This document shows, piece by piece, positions 7,276 through 14,208 of a stretch of 16,186 nt of DNA (its first letter is position 1; each line of letters begins with the position of its first letter). The position numbers and the translations under genes were made by a program. The DNA comes from Hydrogenothermaceae bacterium (lineage in GTDB: Bacteria; Aquificota; Aquificia; Aquificales; Hydrogenothermaceae): the NCBI GenBank assembly GCA_026985705.1, contig JALSPY010000047.1:1-16186 (forward strand). The letters are read 5' to 3'. The notes beneath the pieces were generated by a model. The model was not told the DNA's origin. It saw only the letters and a program-made list of their open reading frames with translations, and searched no databases.

Positions 7276-8211
7276 TTGTATAGGGAGTTAAAGATTATAA
7301 CGGGGACTTCAAATATAAGTTTTGCTGAAAAAATCTCTGAATACTTAAATACTCCTCTAACAGATACTCTAGTTTCAAGGTTTAGTGATGGAGAGATAAG
7401 AGTTCAGATAAATGAAAATGTTAGAGGAAGTGATGTATTTGTAATACAGTCCCTATGTTATCCTGCAAATGACAATATAATGGAGCTTTTACTTCTTTTA
7501 GATGCTTTAAAGAGATCTTCAGCTCACAGAATAACTGCTGTAATACCTTATTTTGCTTATGCTAGACAGGATAGAAAGGATAAACCTAGAGTTCCAATAT
7601 CAGCAAAGTTATTGGCAGATTTAATACAAAAAGCAGGAGCTCATAGGGTTTTAACTGTTGACTTACACTCAGCACAGATACAAGGATTTTTTGACTGTCC
7701 AGTTGATAACCTTTACGCCTTACCTGTTATATACAAATATTTAGAGGAAAAAGGTTTAGATGATGTAGTTGTTGTTTCTCCAGATGCTGGAGGAGTTGAG
7801 AGAGCGAGGGTTTTAGCTAATAAATTAAAAGCTGGATTAGCAATAATATACAAAAGAAGACCTGCTCCAAATGTAGTTGAAACTTTAGATGTAATAGGTG
7901 ATATAAAAGGTAAAAATGCAATAATCATAGATGATATGATTGATACTGCAGGAACTATAGTATCTGCATCTAAAATGTTAATAGAAAAAGGTGCAAAGTC
8001 TGTAATTGCCGCTTGCACACATCCTATTTTCTCTGGACCGGCTATAGACAGACTTAAAAACTCACCTATAGAGGAAGTTATTGCAACGGATACTATTCCA
8101 ACAGATAACAAAAAATTTGAAAAATTGACTATACTGTCTATTGCAAACTTAGTAGGTGAAGCAATAAGAAGAATAAACATAGAAAGCTCTGTAAGTTCAC
8201 TATTTACATAG
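7276..8211 (+). CDS. prs: Ribose-phosphate pyrophosphokinase (PRPP synthase)
   Basis: Makes PRPP from ribose 5-phosphate and ATP for nucleotide, histidine and cofactor synthesis, including the HisG step. The 311-residue protein has the family ATP-site region RQDRKDKPR (97-105), the PRPP synthase signature around VDLHSAQIQGFFD (128-140) and the ribose-phosphate loop IIIDDMIDTAGT (216-227). Length is typical. The start is TTG: AGGAGG at 7263-7268 sits 7 nt upstream, the family N-terminus (LKIITGTSN) follows at once, and no ATG is near. The TTG ends a run of nine T. The 65-nt gap before it is A+T-rich; I could not choose a convincing promoter in it. Confidence 0.96.
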   Translation: MYRELKIITGTSNISFAEKISEYLNTPLTDTLVSRFSDGEIRVQINENVRGSDVFVIQSLCYPANDNIMELLLLLDALKRSSAHRITAVIPYFAYARQDRKDKPRVPISAKLLADLIQKAGAHRVLTVDLHSAQIQGFFDCPVDNLYALPVIYKYLEEKGLDDVVVVSPDAGGVERARVLANKLKAGLAIIYKRRPAPNVVETLDVIGDIKGKNAIIIDDMIDTAGTIVSASKMLIEKGAKSVIAACTHPIFSGPAIDRLKNSPIEEVIATDTIPTDNKKFEKLTILSIANLVGEAIRRINIESSVSSLFT

Positions 8212-8247
8212 AGGATAAAAAACTTCAGAAGGAGGTTATACAGCAAA

Positions 8248-8841
8248 ATGATACAAAGAATAGAGTGGAAAGCATTACCTAGGACGGTAGGTAAAAAAAG
8301 TGAAGTAAAGGAGTATAGAAGAAAAGGTTATATTCCTGTTGAAGTTTACGGTAAGGGAAAAGAAAATGCTCACGCTTATATTTATTGGAAAGATTTAGAA
8401 AACAGACCAAGTGGAATGTTTTTAATAGACCTAAAAATAGAAGGGGAAGAAGAACCTAGAATTTGTGTTTTAAAGGATATTCAGTATAACTATTTAGGAG
8501 ACCAACCTATCCATGTAGATTTATACGAGGTAACTTTTGGAGTAGAGTTTGATGTTGATGTTCCAGTTGAGTTGGTAGGAAGACCTAAAGGATTAGAGTT
8601 AGGTGGTGTTTTAGAACAACATTTACATACTATTACAATTAGAACTCTTCCAAGAAAAATACCTGATAAGATAGAAGTAGATGTTTCTAATCTTGGATTA
8701 GGTGATGTTCTGTATGTTAAAGATATAACACCTCCACCAGATGTGAAGATTATAGAAAATCCTGATGAGGTTGTTGCAGTTGTAATTGAGCCTGAAGAAA
8801 CAGGTGTTGAAGAGGAAACAACTGAAGAAACAACAGAGTAA
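8248..8841 (+). CDS. rplY: Large ribosomal subunit protein bL25, TL5/CTC type
   Basis: Binds 5S rRNA in the large subunit. The 197-residue protein is the long two-domain form (TL5 or CTC). The N-terminal L25 domain (about 3-93) has REYRRKGYIPVEVYG-like family features, and the C-terminal beta domain (about 100-180) contains VPVELVGRPKG and LGGVLEQHLHTI. An acidic Glu/Thr tail closes it. AGGAGG at 8230-8235 is 12 nt from the ATG, a little far. The order prs-rplY-pth is common in bacteria and supports all three calls. Confidence 0.96.
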   Translation: MIQRIEWKALPRTVGKKSEVKEYRRKGYIPVEVYGKGKENAHAYIYWKDLENRPSGMFLIDLKIEGEEEPRICVLKDIQYNYLGDQPIHVDLYEVTFGVEFDVDVPVELVGRPKGLELGGVLEQHLHTITIRTLPRKIPDKIEVDVSNLGLGDVLYVKDITPPPDVKIIENPDEVVAVVIEPEETGVEEETTEETTE

Positions 8842-8845
8842 TTAG

Positions 8846-9415
8846 ATGATTAAAGCATTAATAGGTTTAGGTAATCCCGGTAAGGAGTATGAAAAAACTC
8901 GCCACAATGTCGGCTTTATGGTAGCTGACCTTGTGGCATCTACTTTAAAATGTGGGAAAAAGTATAAGGAAAAATGTTTTTCCCATATAATAGAGTGTTT
9001 AGACCATGATTTATTAATTGTTAAACCTCAAACTTATATGAATAACAGTGGGGTTGCAGCTAAAAATCTACTAGATGATTATGGATTAAAACCTTCTGAA
9101 ATTCTTGTAGTTTATGACGATTTGGATTTACCATTAGGAACATTAAGACTAAAAAAGAAAGGTTCAAGTGGTGGACATAGAGGTATTAAATCAATTATTG
9201 AAAGTATAAAAACAGATGAGTTTCCTAGATTGAAGATAGGTATAGGGAGACCTGCAAATAAAAAGGATGTTGTTAATTATGTATTATCTCCCTTTTCTAA
9301 AGAAGAAAGGTTCATTTTAGAGAAAGTTTTATCTTCTGCAACAGAATGTATTATAAATGTGTTAAAATATGGCATTGACAGAGCAATAGGACAGTGTAAT
9401 AAAAAGATTATTTAA
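8846..9415 (+). CDS. pth: Peptidyl-tRNA hydrolase
   Basis: Recycles peptidyl-tRNA released early from ribosomes by cutting the ester bond. The 189-residue protein shows N10 and H20 (GLGNPG and TRHNVGF), N66 in TYMNNSG, D91 in VVYDDLDLP and H111 in SSGGHRGI; these correspond to the E. coli catalytic and binding residues N10, H20, N68, D93 and H113. The E. coli N114 position is Arg here, a replacement I believe is common in the family. It starts 4 nt after rplY with no strong ribosome site, so it is probably coupled. The reading frame ends just before the rpsF leader structure. Confidence 0.96.
   Translation: MIKALIGLGNPGKEYEKTRHNVGFMVADLVASTLKCGKKYKEKCFSHIIECLDHDLLIVKPQTYMNNSGVAAKNLLDDYGLKPSEILVVYDDLDLPLGTLRLKKKGSSGGHRGIKSIIESIKTDEFPRLKIGIGRPANKKDVVNYVLSPFSKEERFILEKVLSSATECIINVLKYGIDRAIGQCNKKII
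9375..9402 (+). promoter_or_regulatory. Possible promoter inside pth for the rpsF operon
   Basis: A perfect TTGACA (9375-9380) lies near the end of pth, with a poor -10 TAATAA (9397-9402) after 16 bp. Transcription would begin near 9409, just ahead of the structured leader. The match is tentative because the -10 is weak and the TTGACA is in coding sequence. Confidence 0.3.
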
Positions 9416-9500
9416 CTCCTTGCTTCCTGTATTATATAGAAGGTTTTTTACAAGCTTTCTATATAATGACAGGAGGCTGATAAATTCAACCAAAAGGAGG
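9416..9500 (+). promoter_or_regulatory. Structured leader before rpsF (long hairpin plus anti-Shine-Dalgarno)
   Basis: A 20-bp stem forms between 9422-9441 and 9457-9477, with one bulged G (9468), one G-U pair and a 15-nt loop rich in T. Immediately outside it, CTCCTT (9416-9421), right after the pth stop, is complementary to AAGGAG (9494-9499), the rpsF ribosome binding site. A second AGGAGG (9471-9476) lies in the right arm of the hairpin. There is no T run after the stem, so it is not a normal intrinsic terminator. Autoregulation of rpsF leaders by the S6:S18 complex is known elsewhere, but the CCG element of that motif was not found here. Confidence 0.6.
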
Positions 9501-9506
9501 TAAAGA

Positions 9507-9845
9507 ATGAGAGATTATGAGTTAGTTGTAGTTTTTAAGCCTACATTTACAGAGGCTGAACTAAAAGAAAATTTAGAGCAGGTTAAGAATTTCATTACTT
9601 CTAACGGTGGTGAAATTTATAACATTACAGATTGGGGAAGAAGAGAGTTAGCTTATCCTATCCAAAAGTTTAATACTGCATACTACTATATAATTAACTA
9701 CAGAACAGATAACAATCAATTACCACCTAAATTAGAGTATAACTTAAGAATTAATGAGGATATCATCAGATTTTTAAACTTCAGAATTAAGAGTAAAAAG
9801 GATAATAAAAACTCCAATTCTGCAAAAGTAAATCAAGAAGCTTAA
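9507..9845 (+). CDS. rpsF: Small ribosomal subunit protein bS6
   Basis: S6 binds 16S rRNA in the platform together with S18. The 112-residue protein shows the family start RDYELVVVFKPTFTEAEL, the WGRRELAYPI strand (43-52) and FNTAYYYIINY, followed by a Lys/Asn-rich tail of about 20 residues. AGGAGG (9495-9500) sits 6 nt before the ATG. It opens the order rpsF-ssb-rpsR-rplI, common across bacteria. Its ribosome site can be masked by the upstream leader structure. Confidence 0.97.
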   Translation: MRDYELVVVFKPTFTEAELKENLEQVKNFITSNGGEIYNITDWGRRELAYPIQKFNTAYYYIINYRTDNNQLPPKLEYNLRINEDIIRFLNFRIKSKKDNKNSNSAKVNQEA

Positions 9846-9881
9846 TCTAAGTTATTTAATTAATTTTCTTAAGGAGATAAG

Positions 9882-10307
9882 ATGCTAAATAAAGTTTTAT
9901 TAATTGGAAGACTTACTAGAGACCCTGAGGTTAGGTTTTTCCCTTCTGGAACTCAGATAACTACATTTTCATTAGCTTACAATAGAAATTATAAAGTTAA
10001 AGATACTGGAGAGTGGAGAGAAGAACCCCATTACTTTGATATAGAGACATACGGACAGTTAGCAGAAAGGTTGGCTAGAAATTTATCTAAAGGTTATCAG
10101 GTTTTAGTTGAAGGTAGATTAGCTCAACAGAGATGGGAAAACTCTGCAGGTGAAAAGAGGTCAAAAATAGTTATTATTGCTGAGAGGGTGGTTTTATTGT
10201 CTAAACCTATGGGAATGGAAGATAAATCTAGCTTAGAGGATGACGATATGGCTATACCAAATAATGAAACTGAAGATTTAACAACTGATGATGATATACC
10301 ATTTTAA
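9882..10307 (+). CDS. ssb: Single-stranded DNA-binding protein
   Basis: Coats single-stranded DNA in replication and repair and recruits partners through its tail. The 141-residue protein has one OB fold (about 1-105: MLNKVLLIGRLTRDPEVRF, TTFSLAYNRN, YFDIETYGQLAE, GYQVLVEGRL). An acidic linker leads to the partner-binding tip DDDIPF. GGAGA lies 7-11 nt upstream of the ATG. It stands in the usual place between rpsF and rpsR. Confidence 0.97.
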   Translation: MLNKVLLIGRLTRDPEVRFFPSGTQITTFSLAYNRNYKVKDTGEWREEPHYFDIETYGQLAERLARNLSKGYQVLVEGRLAQQRWENSAGEKRSKIVIIAERVVLLSKPMGMEDKSSLEDDDMAIPNNETEDLTTDDDIPF

Positions 10308-10336
10308 AGGAAATAAATAGAGGAGGTAAGATATAG

Positions 10337-10594
10337 ATGAGTAATCAACAGCAAACTAATACAACTACTCAAAACAAACCATTTTTTCAAAAGAGAAAAA
10401 AATACTGTAAATTCTGTGCAGATAAAAAAGAGCCTGATTATAAGGATGTTGAGTATTTAAGACAGTTTATCTCTGAAAGGGGAAAAATTATACCTAGGAG
10501 AATTTCTGGGACATGTGGAAAACATCAGAGAAAGTTAACTGTAGAGATTAAAAAGGCTAGACAGTTAGCACTACTTCCATATGTGATAATCTAA
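10337..10594 (+). CDS. rpsR: Small ribosomal subunit protein bS18 (zinc-ligand form)
   Basis: S18 pairs with S6 on the 30S platform. The 85-residue protein has a Gln/Thr/Asn-rich N-terminal extension (1-15) and the conserved core YLRQFISERGKIIPRRISG. It keeps C24, C27, C60 and H63 (CKFC, CGKH), a possible zinc site of the kind lost in zinc-independent copies. AGGAGGT precedes the start. It is co-located with its partner rpsF. Confidence 0.96.
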   Translation: MSNQQQTNTTTQNKPFFQKRKKYCKFCADKKEPDYKDVEYLRQFISERGKIIPRRISGTCGKHQRKLTVEIKKARQLALLPYVII

Positions 10595-10618
10595 AATTCA
10601 ATAAGAAGGAGGTAAATT

Positions 10619-11077
10619 ATGGCTAATGTTAAGGTGATATTGACTAAAGATGTAGAAGGTTGGGGAACTATTGGTGATATTATAGATGTAAAGAGAGGTT
10701 TTGCAAGAAACTATCTAATACCTAAGGGATACGCTTTAGAAGCAACTGAAAATAATATAAGACATGTTCAAGAAATATTAAGGCAGAAGAGAAGAAAATT
10801 AGAGAGAGAAAAGGCTAAAGCTGAGGAGTTATTCAAAAAGTTAGACGGTTTAGAAATAGAAATAGCTAGAGCTGTAGGGACAACAGGAAAGTTATTTGGC
10901 TCTGTGAACACTGCTGATATAGTGGAGGCTTTAAAGGAAAAGGGTATAGAAGTTGATAAGAAAAAAATAATGTTAAGAAGTCCAATCAGAAATATTGGAG
11001 CATTCAATATAAAGGTTAGATTACATCCTGAAATTACTGCTACTATAAAGGTTCATGTAATTCCTGAAAATGTTTAG
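10619..11077 (+). CDS. rplI: Large ribosomal subunit protein bL9
   Basis: L9 binds 23S rRNA at the base of the L1 stalk. The 152-residue protein has the N-terminal rRNA-binding domain (VILTKDVEGWGTIGDIIDVKRGFARNYLIPKGYA, here noted in pieces: VEGWGTIGD and RNYLIPKG), the long connecting helix (about 45-75, Lys/Glu/Arg-rich) and the C-terminal domain (LFGSVNTADIVEAL). AGGAGG is 7 nt upstream. It closes the rpsF-ssb-rpsR-rplI group. Confidence 0.97.
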   Translation: MANVKVILTKDVEGWGTIGDIIDVKRGFARNYLIPKGYALEATENNIRHVQEILRQKRRKLEREKAKAEELFKKLDGLEIEIARAVGTTGKLFGSVNTADIVEALKEKGIEVDKKKIMLRSPIRNIGAFNIKVRLHPEITATIKVHVIPENV

Positions 11078-11078
11078 T

Positions 11079-11109
11079 TTTACAGATTTTTACATTTTTT
11101 CTTTAAAAT
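11079..11109 (+). promoter_or_regulatory. Possible promoter of rpmB
   Basis: TTTACA (11079-11084) and TAAAAT (11104-11109) are spaced by 19 bp in the short gap before rpmB. The spacing is long and the area is A+T-rich, so this is weak; rpmB may simply be read from the rplI transcript. Confidence 0.25.
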
Positions 11110-11130
11110 AAAAGTAAGGAGGATGTAGGT

Positions 11131-11325
11131 ATGGCTGTTTGTCAAGTGTGTGGGAAAAAGACAGCTCATGGAAATAGGGTTGCTCACTCAGCAACAACTA
11201 CTAAAAGAGTTTGGAAGCCTAATGTTCAAAGGGTTAGAGTTGTTTTACCTGATGGCTCAACAAAAAGAATATATGTTTGTGCCAAATGTCTAAAGGCAGG
11301 TAAGGTAAGAAAAGCAGTAAGGTAA
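11131..11325 (+). CDS. rpmB: Large ribosomal subunit protein bL28 (zinc-ligand form)
   Basis: L28 is a small 50S protein near the exit site. The 64-residue product begins MAVCQVCGKKTAHGNRVAHS and carries two CxxC pairs, C4/C7 and C50/C53, making the zinc-binding form of the protein. The length is normal. AAGGAGG about 8 nt upstream supports the start. It is followed after 3 nt by the LOG-family gene, so they may be co-transcribed. Confidence 0.96.
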   Translation: MAVCQVCGKKTAHGNRVAHSATTTKRVWKPNVQRVRVVLPDGSTKRIYVCAKCLKAGKVRKAVR

Positions 11326-11328
11326 GCT

Positions 11329-12024
11329 ATGGAATATAGAAATCACAAGAAAAATTTGAATAATTTTCTGATTAATGAGTTAAGGAAAGAGGATGCATGG
11401 AGATTATTTAAGATAATAGGTGATTTTGTTGACGGGTTTGAGGTTTTACCTCAATTTATACCAGCAGTAGTTTTTTATGGCTCGGCACGGGTTAAAGAAG
11501 GAGATAAATATTACGAAGCAGCTAGAGAATTAGCAAAAAGATTAGTAAAAAAAGGGTTCTCCATTATAACAGGCGGAGGACCCGGTATTATGGAAGCAGG
11601 TAATAGAGGAGCTAAAGAGGGTGGAGGAAAATCTATAGGTTTAAATATAACTCTTCCTATGGAGCAAAAACCTAATCCGTATGCTACCACAACATTAAAC
11701 TTCAGATATTTCTTTGTTAGAAAAACTATGTTTAATAAATATGCTTCGGCCTATGTTTTATTTCCCGGAGGATACGGAACACTTGATGAATTAACAGAAA
11801 CATTGGTATTAATACAGACTAAAAAGCTTCGTCCATTCCCAATTATACTTTACGGCTCTGAATATTGGAATGGTTTAGTTGATTGGATAAAAAAAGAGGT
11901 TTTAAGTAGAAATTATATAGATAAAGAAGACTTAAATCTATTGAATTTATCTGATGACATAGATGAAATAATTAACATTATCTTAGAAAATAATATCTGT
12001 AATAGTGGTGGAGAAGTTCTCTAA
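11329..12024 (+). CDS. LOG family nucleotide 5'-monophosphate phosphoribohydrolase
   Basis: LOG-fold enzymes release the base from nucleoside 5'-monophosphates; some act on cytokinin nucleotides, others on ordinary purine or pyrimidine nucleotides. The 231-residue protein shows GGGPGIMEAGNRGAKEGGG (82-100), the R131-K132 pair and PGGYGTLDE (146-154) with E154, the expected catalytic and phosphate-binding signature of the family. Which nucleotide it uses cannot be seen, and bacterial members are often wrongly called lysine decarboxylase. The ATG is 3 nt after the rpmB stop with GTAAGG overlapping the rpmB end. Its last 20 nt overlap the kinase-like gene. Confidence 0.9.
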   Translation: MEYRNHKKNLNNFLINELRKEDAWRLFKIIGDFVDGFEVLPQFIPAVVFYGSARVKEGDKYYEAARELAKRLVKKGFSIITGGGPGIMEAGNRGAKEGGGKSIGLNITLPMEQKPNPYATTTLNFRYFFVRKTMFNKYASAYVLFPGGYGTLDELTETLVLIQTKKLRPFPIILYGSEYWNGLVDWIKKEVLSRNYIDKEDLNLLNLSDDIDEIINIILENNICNSGGEVL

Positions 12025-12610
12025 ATTAAAGGATAAAATCAAAAATCTAAAAAAGTTAGGTGAAGGATGGAGGGGGGCAGTTTATAAAGGTGAATTTAAC
12101 TCAAAAGTTCTAACATTTAAAATCCCTAAAAATTCTTCCCTTATACATTTAATAAGAAAAGAAAGTGAGATTTTAAAGAAAATTAATCCATACGGCATTG
12201 GAGGAAAATTAGAGATAGTTGGAGAGGATTTTTTTGCTTATCAGTATATAGATGGAATTCATTTAAATGAGGTTATAAACAAAGATAACTACAAAAATTT
12301 AGTTTTACAGCTTTTTATACAGGGAAGAATTTTAGATAGGTTGGGAATAAGTAAAGATGAACTTCATAGACCATATAAAAATGTTTTAGTTGATAAGGAC
12401 TTTAAAGTCCACTTGATAGATTTTGAAAGGGCAAAATTTACGGAATATCCCCAGAATATAACACAGCTAATCCAGTTTGTAATTACAGGTGGCAGTATTT
12501 TCTTTAAAAATATAGAAAAGGAAAAACTTATAGAGTTAGCTAAAATTTATAAAAAAACTCAAACTGAAAAAAATTTTGAGAAAATTTTAAATTATTTAAA
12601 TTTAATATAA
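12005..12610 (+). CDS. Small predicted Ser/Thr protein kinase, COG2112 type
   Basis: A 201-residue kinase-like protein, shorter than normal protein kinases and without most of the C-lobe. Visible motifs are a glycine-rich loop LGEGWRGAVYKG (18-29), a probable lysine K39 in LTFKIPK and an acidic residue in helix C (E53 or E55). The catalytic stretch LHRPYKNVLVD (120-130) has H121 and N126, and the metal-binding motif is D139-F-E instead of DFG. The HRPYKN plus IDFE pattern resembles archaeal and Aquificales predicted kinases of COG2112 and RIO-type kinases. Substrate unknown; a small-molecule kinase is possible. The start is GTG (12005), followed by a second GTG, inside the end of the LOG gene. 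Confidence 0.75.
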   Translation: MVEKFSKLKDKIKNLKKLGEGWRGAVYKGEFNSKVLTFKIPKNSSLIHLIRKESEILKKINPYGIGGKLEIVGEDFFAYQYIDGIHLNEVINKDNYKNLVLQLFIQGRILDRLGISKDELHRPYKNVLVDKDFKVHLIDFERAKFTEYPQNITQLIQFVITGGSIFFKNIEKEKLIELAKIYKKTQTEKNFEKILNYLNLI

Positions 12611-12656
12611 ATGACGAAATGCATAATTAAGCAAATATAAATTAAAAGGTAAAAGA

Positions 12657-13106
12657 ATGAAAAAAAATTTAATATTGGTTATATCTTTACTTTCAGTAAA
12701 TTTTTCCTTCGGAGGAAATGAAGCGAACTCTATATCCGTTCCACTTCCTCCTGTTCCAGATACAACAAGTTTAGTTGTAAAACTGTTTTATTTAGTAATA
12801 GGAGCTATTTTTAGCTATTGGTTGTACTTTGCAATTAAAAACTATATAAAATATATTCTAATTGCTCTATCTATATACATGGTCTCTTTAATTCTTTTAG
12901 ATTATTTTAATATTGTAAAACTTAATATTAAAAGTATAAAAGACTATATAAGTGAATTATTAGTAATAGTTCTATATTTCTATGGATTGATACAGTTCAA
13001 ACTTTCATTTACCCTTGGAATTATACTAGGTTTACTTTATGCTTTACAGAAAGACAATAAAATTGATATTTTTCAATTAAAAAAAGGTGGAGGAGACAAA
13101 AAATAG
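12657..13106 (+). CDS. Small multi-pass membrane protein, function unknown
   Basis: I do not recognise this 149-residue protein. It begins with a signal-peptide-like segment (KKNLILVISLLSVNFSFGG, about 2-20). A short Pro-rich outer segment (VPLPPVPDTT, 28-37) follows, then hydrophobic stretches at about 39-60, 64-85 and 99-135 (probably two helices), and a Lys/Gly-rich end (KKGGGDKK). It is rich in Ile, Leu and Tyr with no conserved catalytic residue. AAAAGGTAAAAG lies ahead of the ATG. It stands 46 nt after the kinase gene and just before the nrdB promoter, so it is probably the end of that transcript. Confidence 0.65.
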   Translation: MKKNLILVISLLSVNFSFGGNEANSISVPLPPVPDTTSLVVKLFYLVIGAIFSYWLYFAIKNYIKYILIALSIYMVSLILLDYFNIVKLNIKSIKDYISELLVIVLYFYGLIQFKLSFTLGIILGLLYALQKDNKIDIFQLKKGGGDKK

Positions 13107-13153
13107 TAATAAAAGTTTATAAGTATAATATATCTTCAAATCTAAAATCAATA

Positions 13154-13183
13154 TTGACATACTATATATAGTAGCTTTATAAA
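13154..13183 (+). promoter_or_regulatory. nrdB promoter
   Basis: A perfect TTGACA (13154-13159) and TATAAA (13178-13183) are separated by 18 bp. The predicted start is near 13190, leaving a leader of about 29 nt with GAGG at 13207-13210 before the ATG at 13219. The -10 lies between two NrdR-box-like palindromes. Confidence 0.6.
13159..13174 (+). promoter_or_regulatory. NrdR box 1 (upstream)
   Basis: The 16-bp site ATACTATATATAGTAG contains the perfect palindrome ACTATATATAGT and matches the core of the known NrdR box (ACACwAtATaTwGTGT). It begins at the last base of the -35 and fills most of the -35/-10 spacer. NrdR is the ATP/dATP-sensing repressor of ribonucleotide reductase genes; nrdR is not in this window. 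Confidence 0.65.
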
Positions 13184-13188
13184 TATTA

Positions 13189-13204
13189 ACACTATATATA
13201 GCAT
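13189..13204 (+). promoter_or_regulatory. NrdR box 2 (downstream)
   Basis: The 16-bp site ACACTATATATAGCAT shares ACTATATATAG with box 1 and matches the NrdR consensus on its left half. It covers the predicted transcription start. The two boxes are 30 bp apart centre to centre, slightly less than the 31-32 bp usually described. Confidence 0.65.
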
Positions 13205-13218
13205 ATGAGGTCAGAGAA

Positions 13219-14208
13219 ATGTCCCAGTTTAAATTTATTGGAAAAACCTCTGTAAGAGATAATATCAGATTATCTGAAAATCCTAAATACCCAGTTTTTA
13301 AAGAGCTTTATGTTAAGCAAAAGAAGGCAGTTTGGTTTCCTGAGGAGTTGAACATTCAACAGGATATTCTTGACTATAAGTCTTTAACTTCTACAGAGAG
13401 AGAGCTTTTTGAAAGTGCAGTTGGATACTTTGCTTCATCTGAGCTTTTGGTTCAAAATGTTTTAGGTAATGGTTTCTTTCCAGTTTTAACAGACCCTTAT
13501 GCAAAGATGAGTTTTTCAACTCAGATGTTTATGGAAAATATACATTCAGATTTCTTTGAGATTGTTTTAAACAGTTTTGAAATGGATAGAAAGAAAGTTT
13601 ACAACATTACATTAGAGGACAAATTATTAAAGGAAAAACAGGAGATAATCATTAGGGCAGTTGACAGAATAACCTACGGAAAGGCTGACCCAGACACAAC
13701 AGAAGGAAAAAAGCAAATCCTAACTGCAATACTACTTAATAACATTATTCAAGAGGGAATGTTTTTCTATTCAGCATTTGCCCATTTCTTTGCTATGAAA
13801 GACACAGGGAAGATGAAGAATGTTGTTTCTGGTGTTGAGTTAGTTTTAATAGATGAAAGTTTACATCTACAGAACGGTATAGAGGCAATAATAACAATTG
13901 CTGAAGAAAATCCTGAAATTGTTGAAGATGATAGATTTATAGATAACATAGCAGAAACTATAATAGATGCAGTAGAGTTAGAGTTAAACTATCTAAAGTC
14001 TAAATTTGGTGGAACAACTATATTTGGTGTTTCTTATAAAGAGCTAGAATTGTATATGAAATATATTGCAGATAGAAGACTAGAGGAGTTAGGATTAGAG
14101 CCACAATTTAATATTACAGAAAATCCTTTAAAGTTTTTACAAAAGGAGGATGTGAAAAAGTTAACTAACTTCTTTGAAGTTTCATCAACTGAGTATACTA
14201 ACTTCTAA
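13219..14208 (+). CDS. nrdB: Ribonucleotide reductase class I R2 subunit, class Ic-like (NrdB)
   Basis: R2 makes the oxidant that starts ribonucleotide reduction in R1 (NrdA, not in this window). The 329-residue protein has the ferritin-like fold with metal ligands readable as E75 (FASSE), E106 and H109 (ENIH), E179 (IIQEG), E213 and H216 (ESLH). W39 in VWFPEE matches E. coli W48, and a C-terminal Tyr (Y326) sits in the R1-binding tail. Two positions are unusual: the first ligand is Glu where E. coli has D84, and the radical Tyr (H118+4 in E. coli Y122) is F113. Chlamydia R2, which uses a Mn/Fe cofactor, has the same pair (E89, F127). No intein or intron interrupts the gene. A GAGG site lies 8 nt before the ATG. 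Confidence 0.95.
   Translation: MSQFKFIGKTSVRDNIRLSENPKYPVFKELYVKQKKAVWFPEELNIQQDILDYKSLTSTERELFESAVGYFASSELLVQNVLGNGFFPVLTDPYAKMSFSTQMFMENIHSDFFEIVLNSFEMDRKKVYNITLEDKLLKEKQEIIIRAVDRITYGKADPDTTEGKKQILTAILLNNIIQEGMFFYSAFAHFFAMKDTGKMKNVVSGVELVLIDESLHLQNGIEAIITIAEENPEIVEDDRFIDNIAETIIDAVELELNYLKSKFGGTTIFGVSYKELELYMKYIADRRLEELGLEPQFNITENPLKFLQKEDVKKLTNFFEVSSTEYTNF

Noticed and set aside
7713..8246. Long open frame on the - strand across the 3' half of prs
   Set aside because: It lies opposite the strongly conserved PRPP synthase frame, has no ribosome site and translates to a Ser/Ile-rich shadow with no family resemblance.
9177..9185. Arg in place of Asn after the conserved His (GGHRG) in Pth
   Set aside because: I recall this replacement in many bacterial Pth proteins; with H20, N10, N66 and D91 intact it is not evidence of lost activity.
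9422..9477. Reading the pth-rpsF hairpin as a Rho-independent terminator
   Set aside because: Neither strand has a T run after the stem, and the stem is A+T-rich with a 15-nt loop; the link to the rpsF ribosome site fits a leader better.
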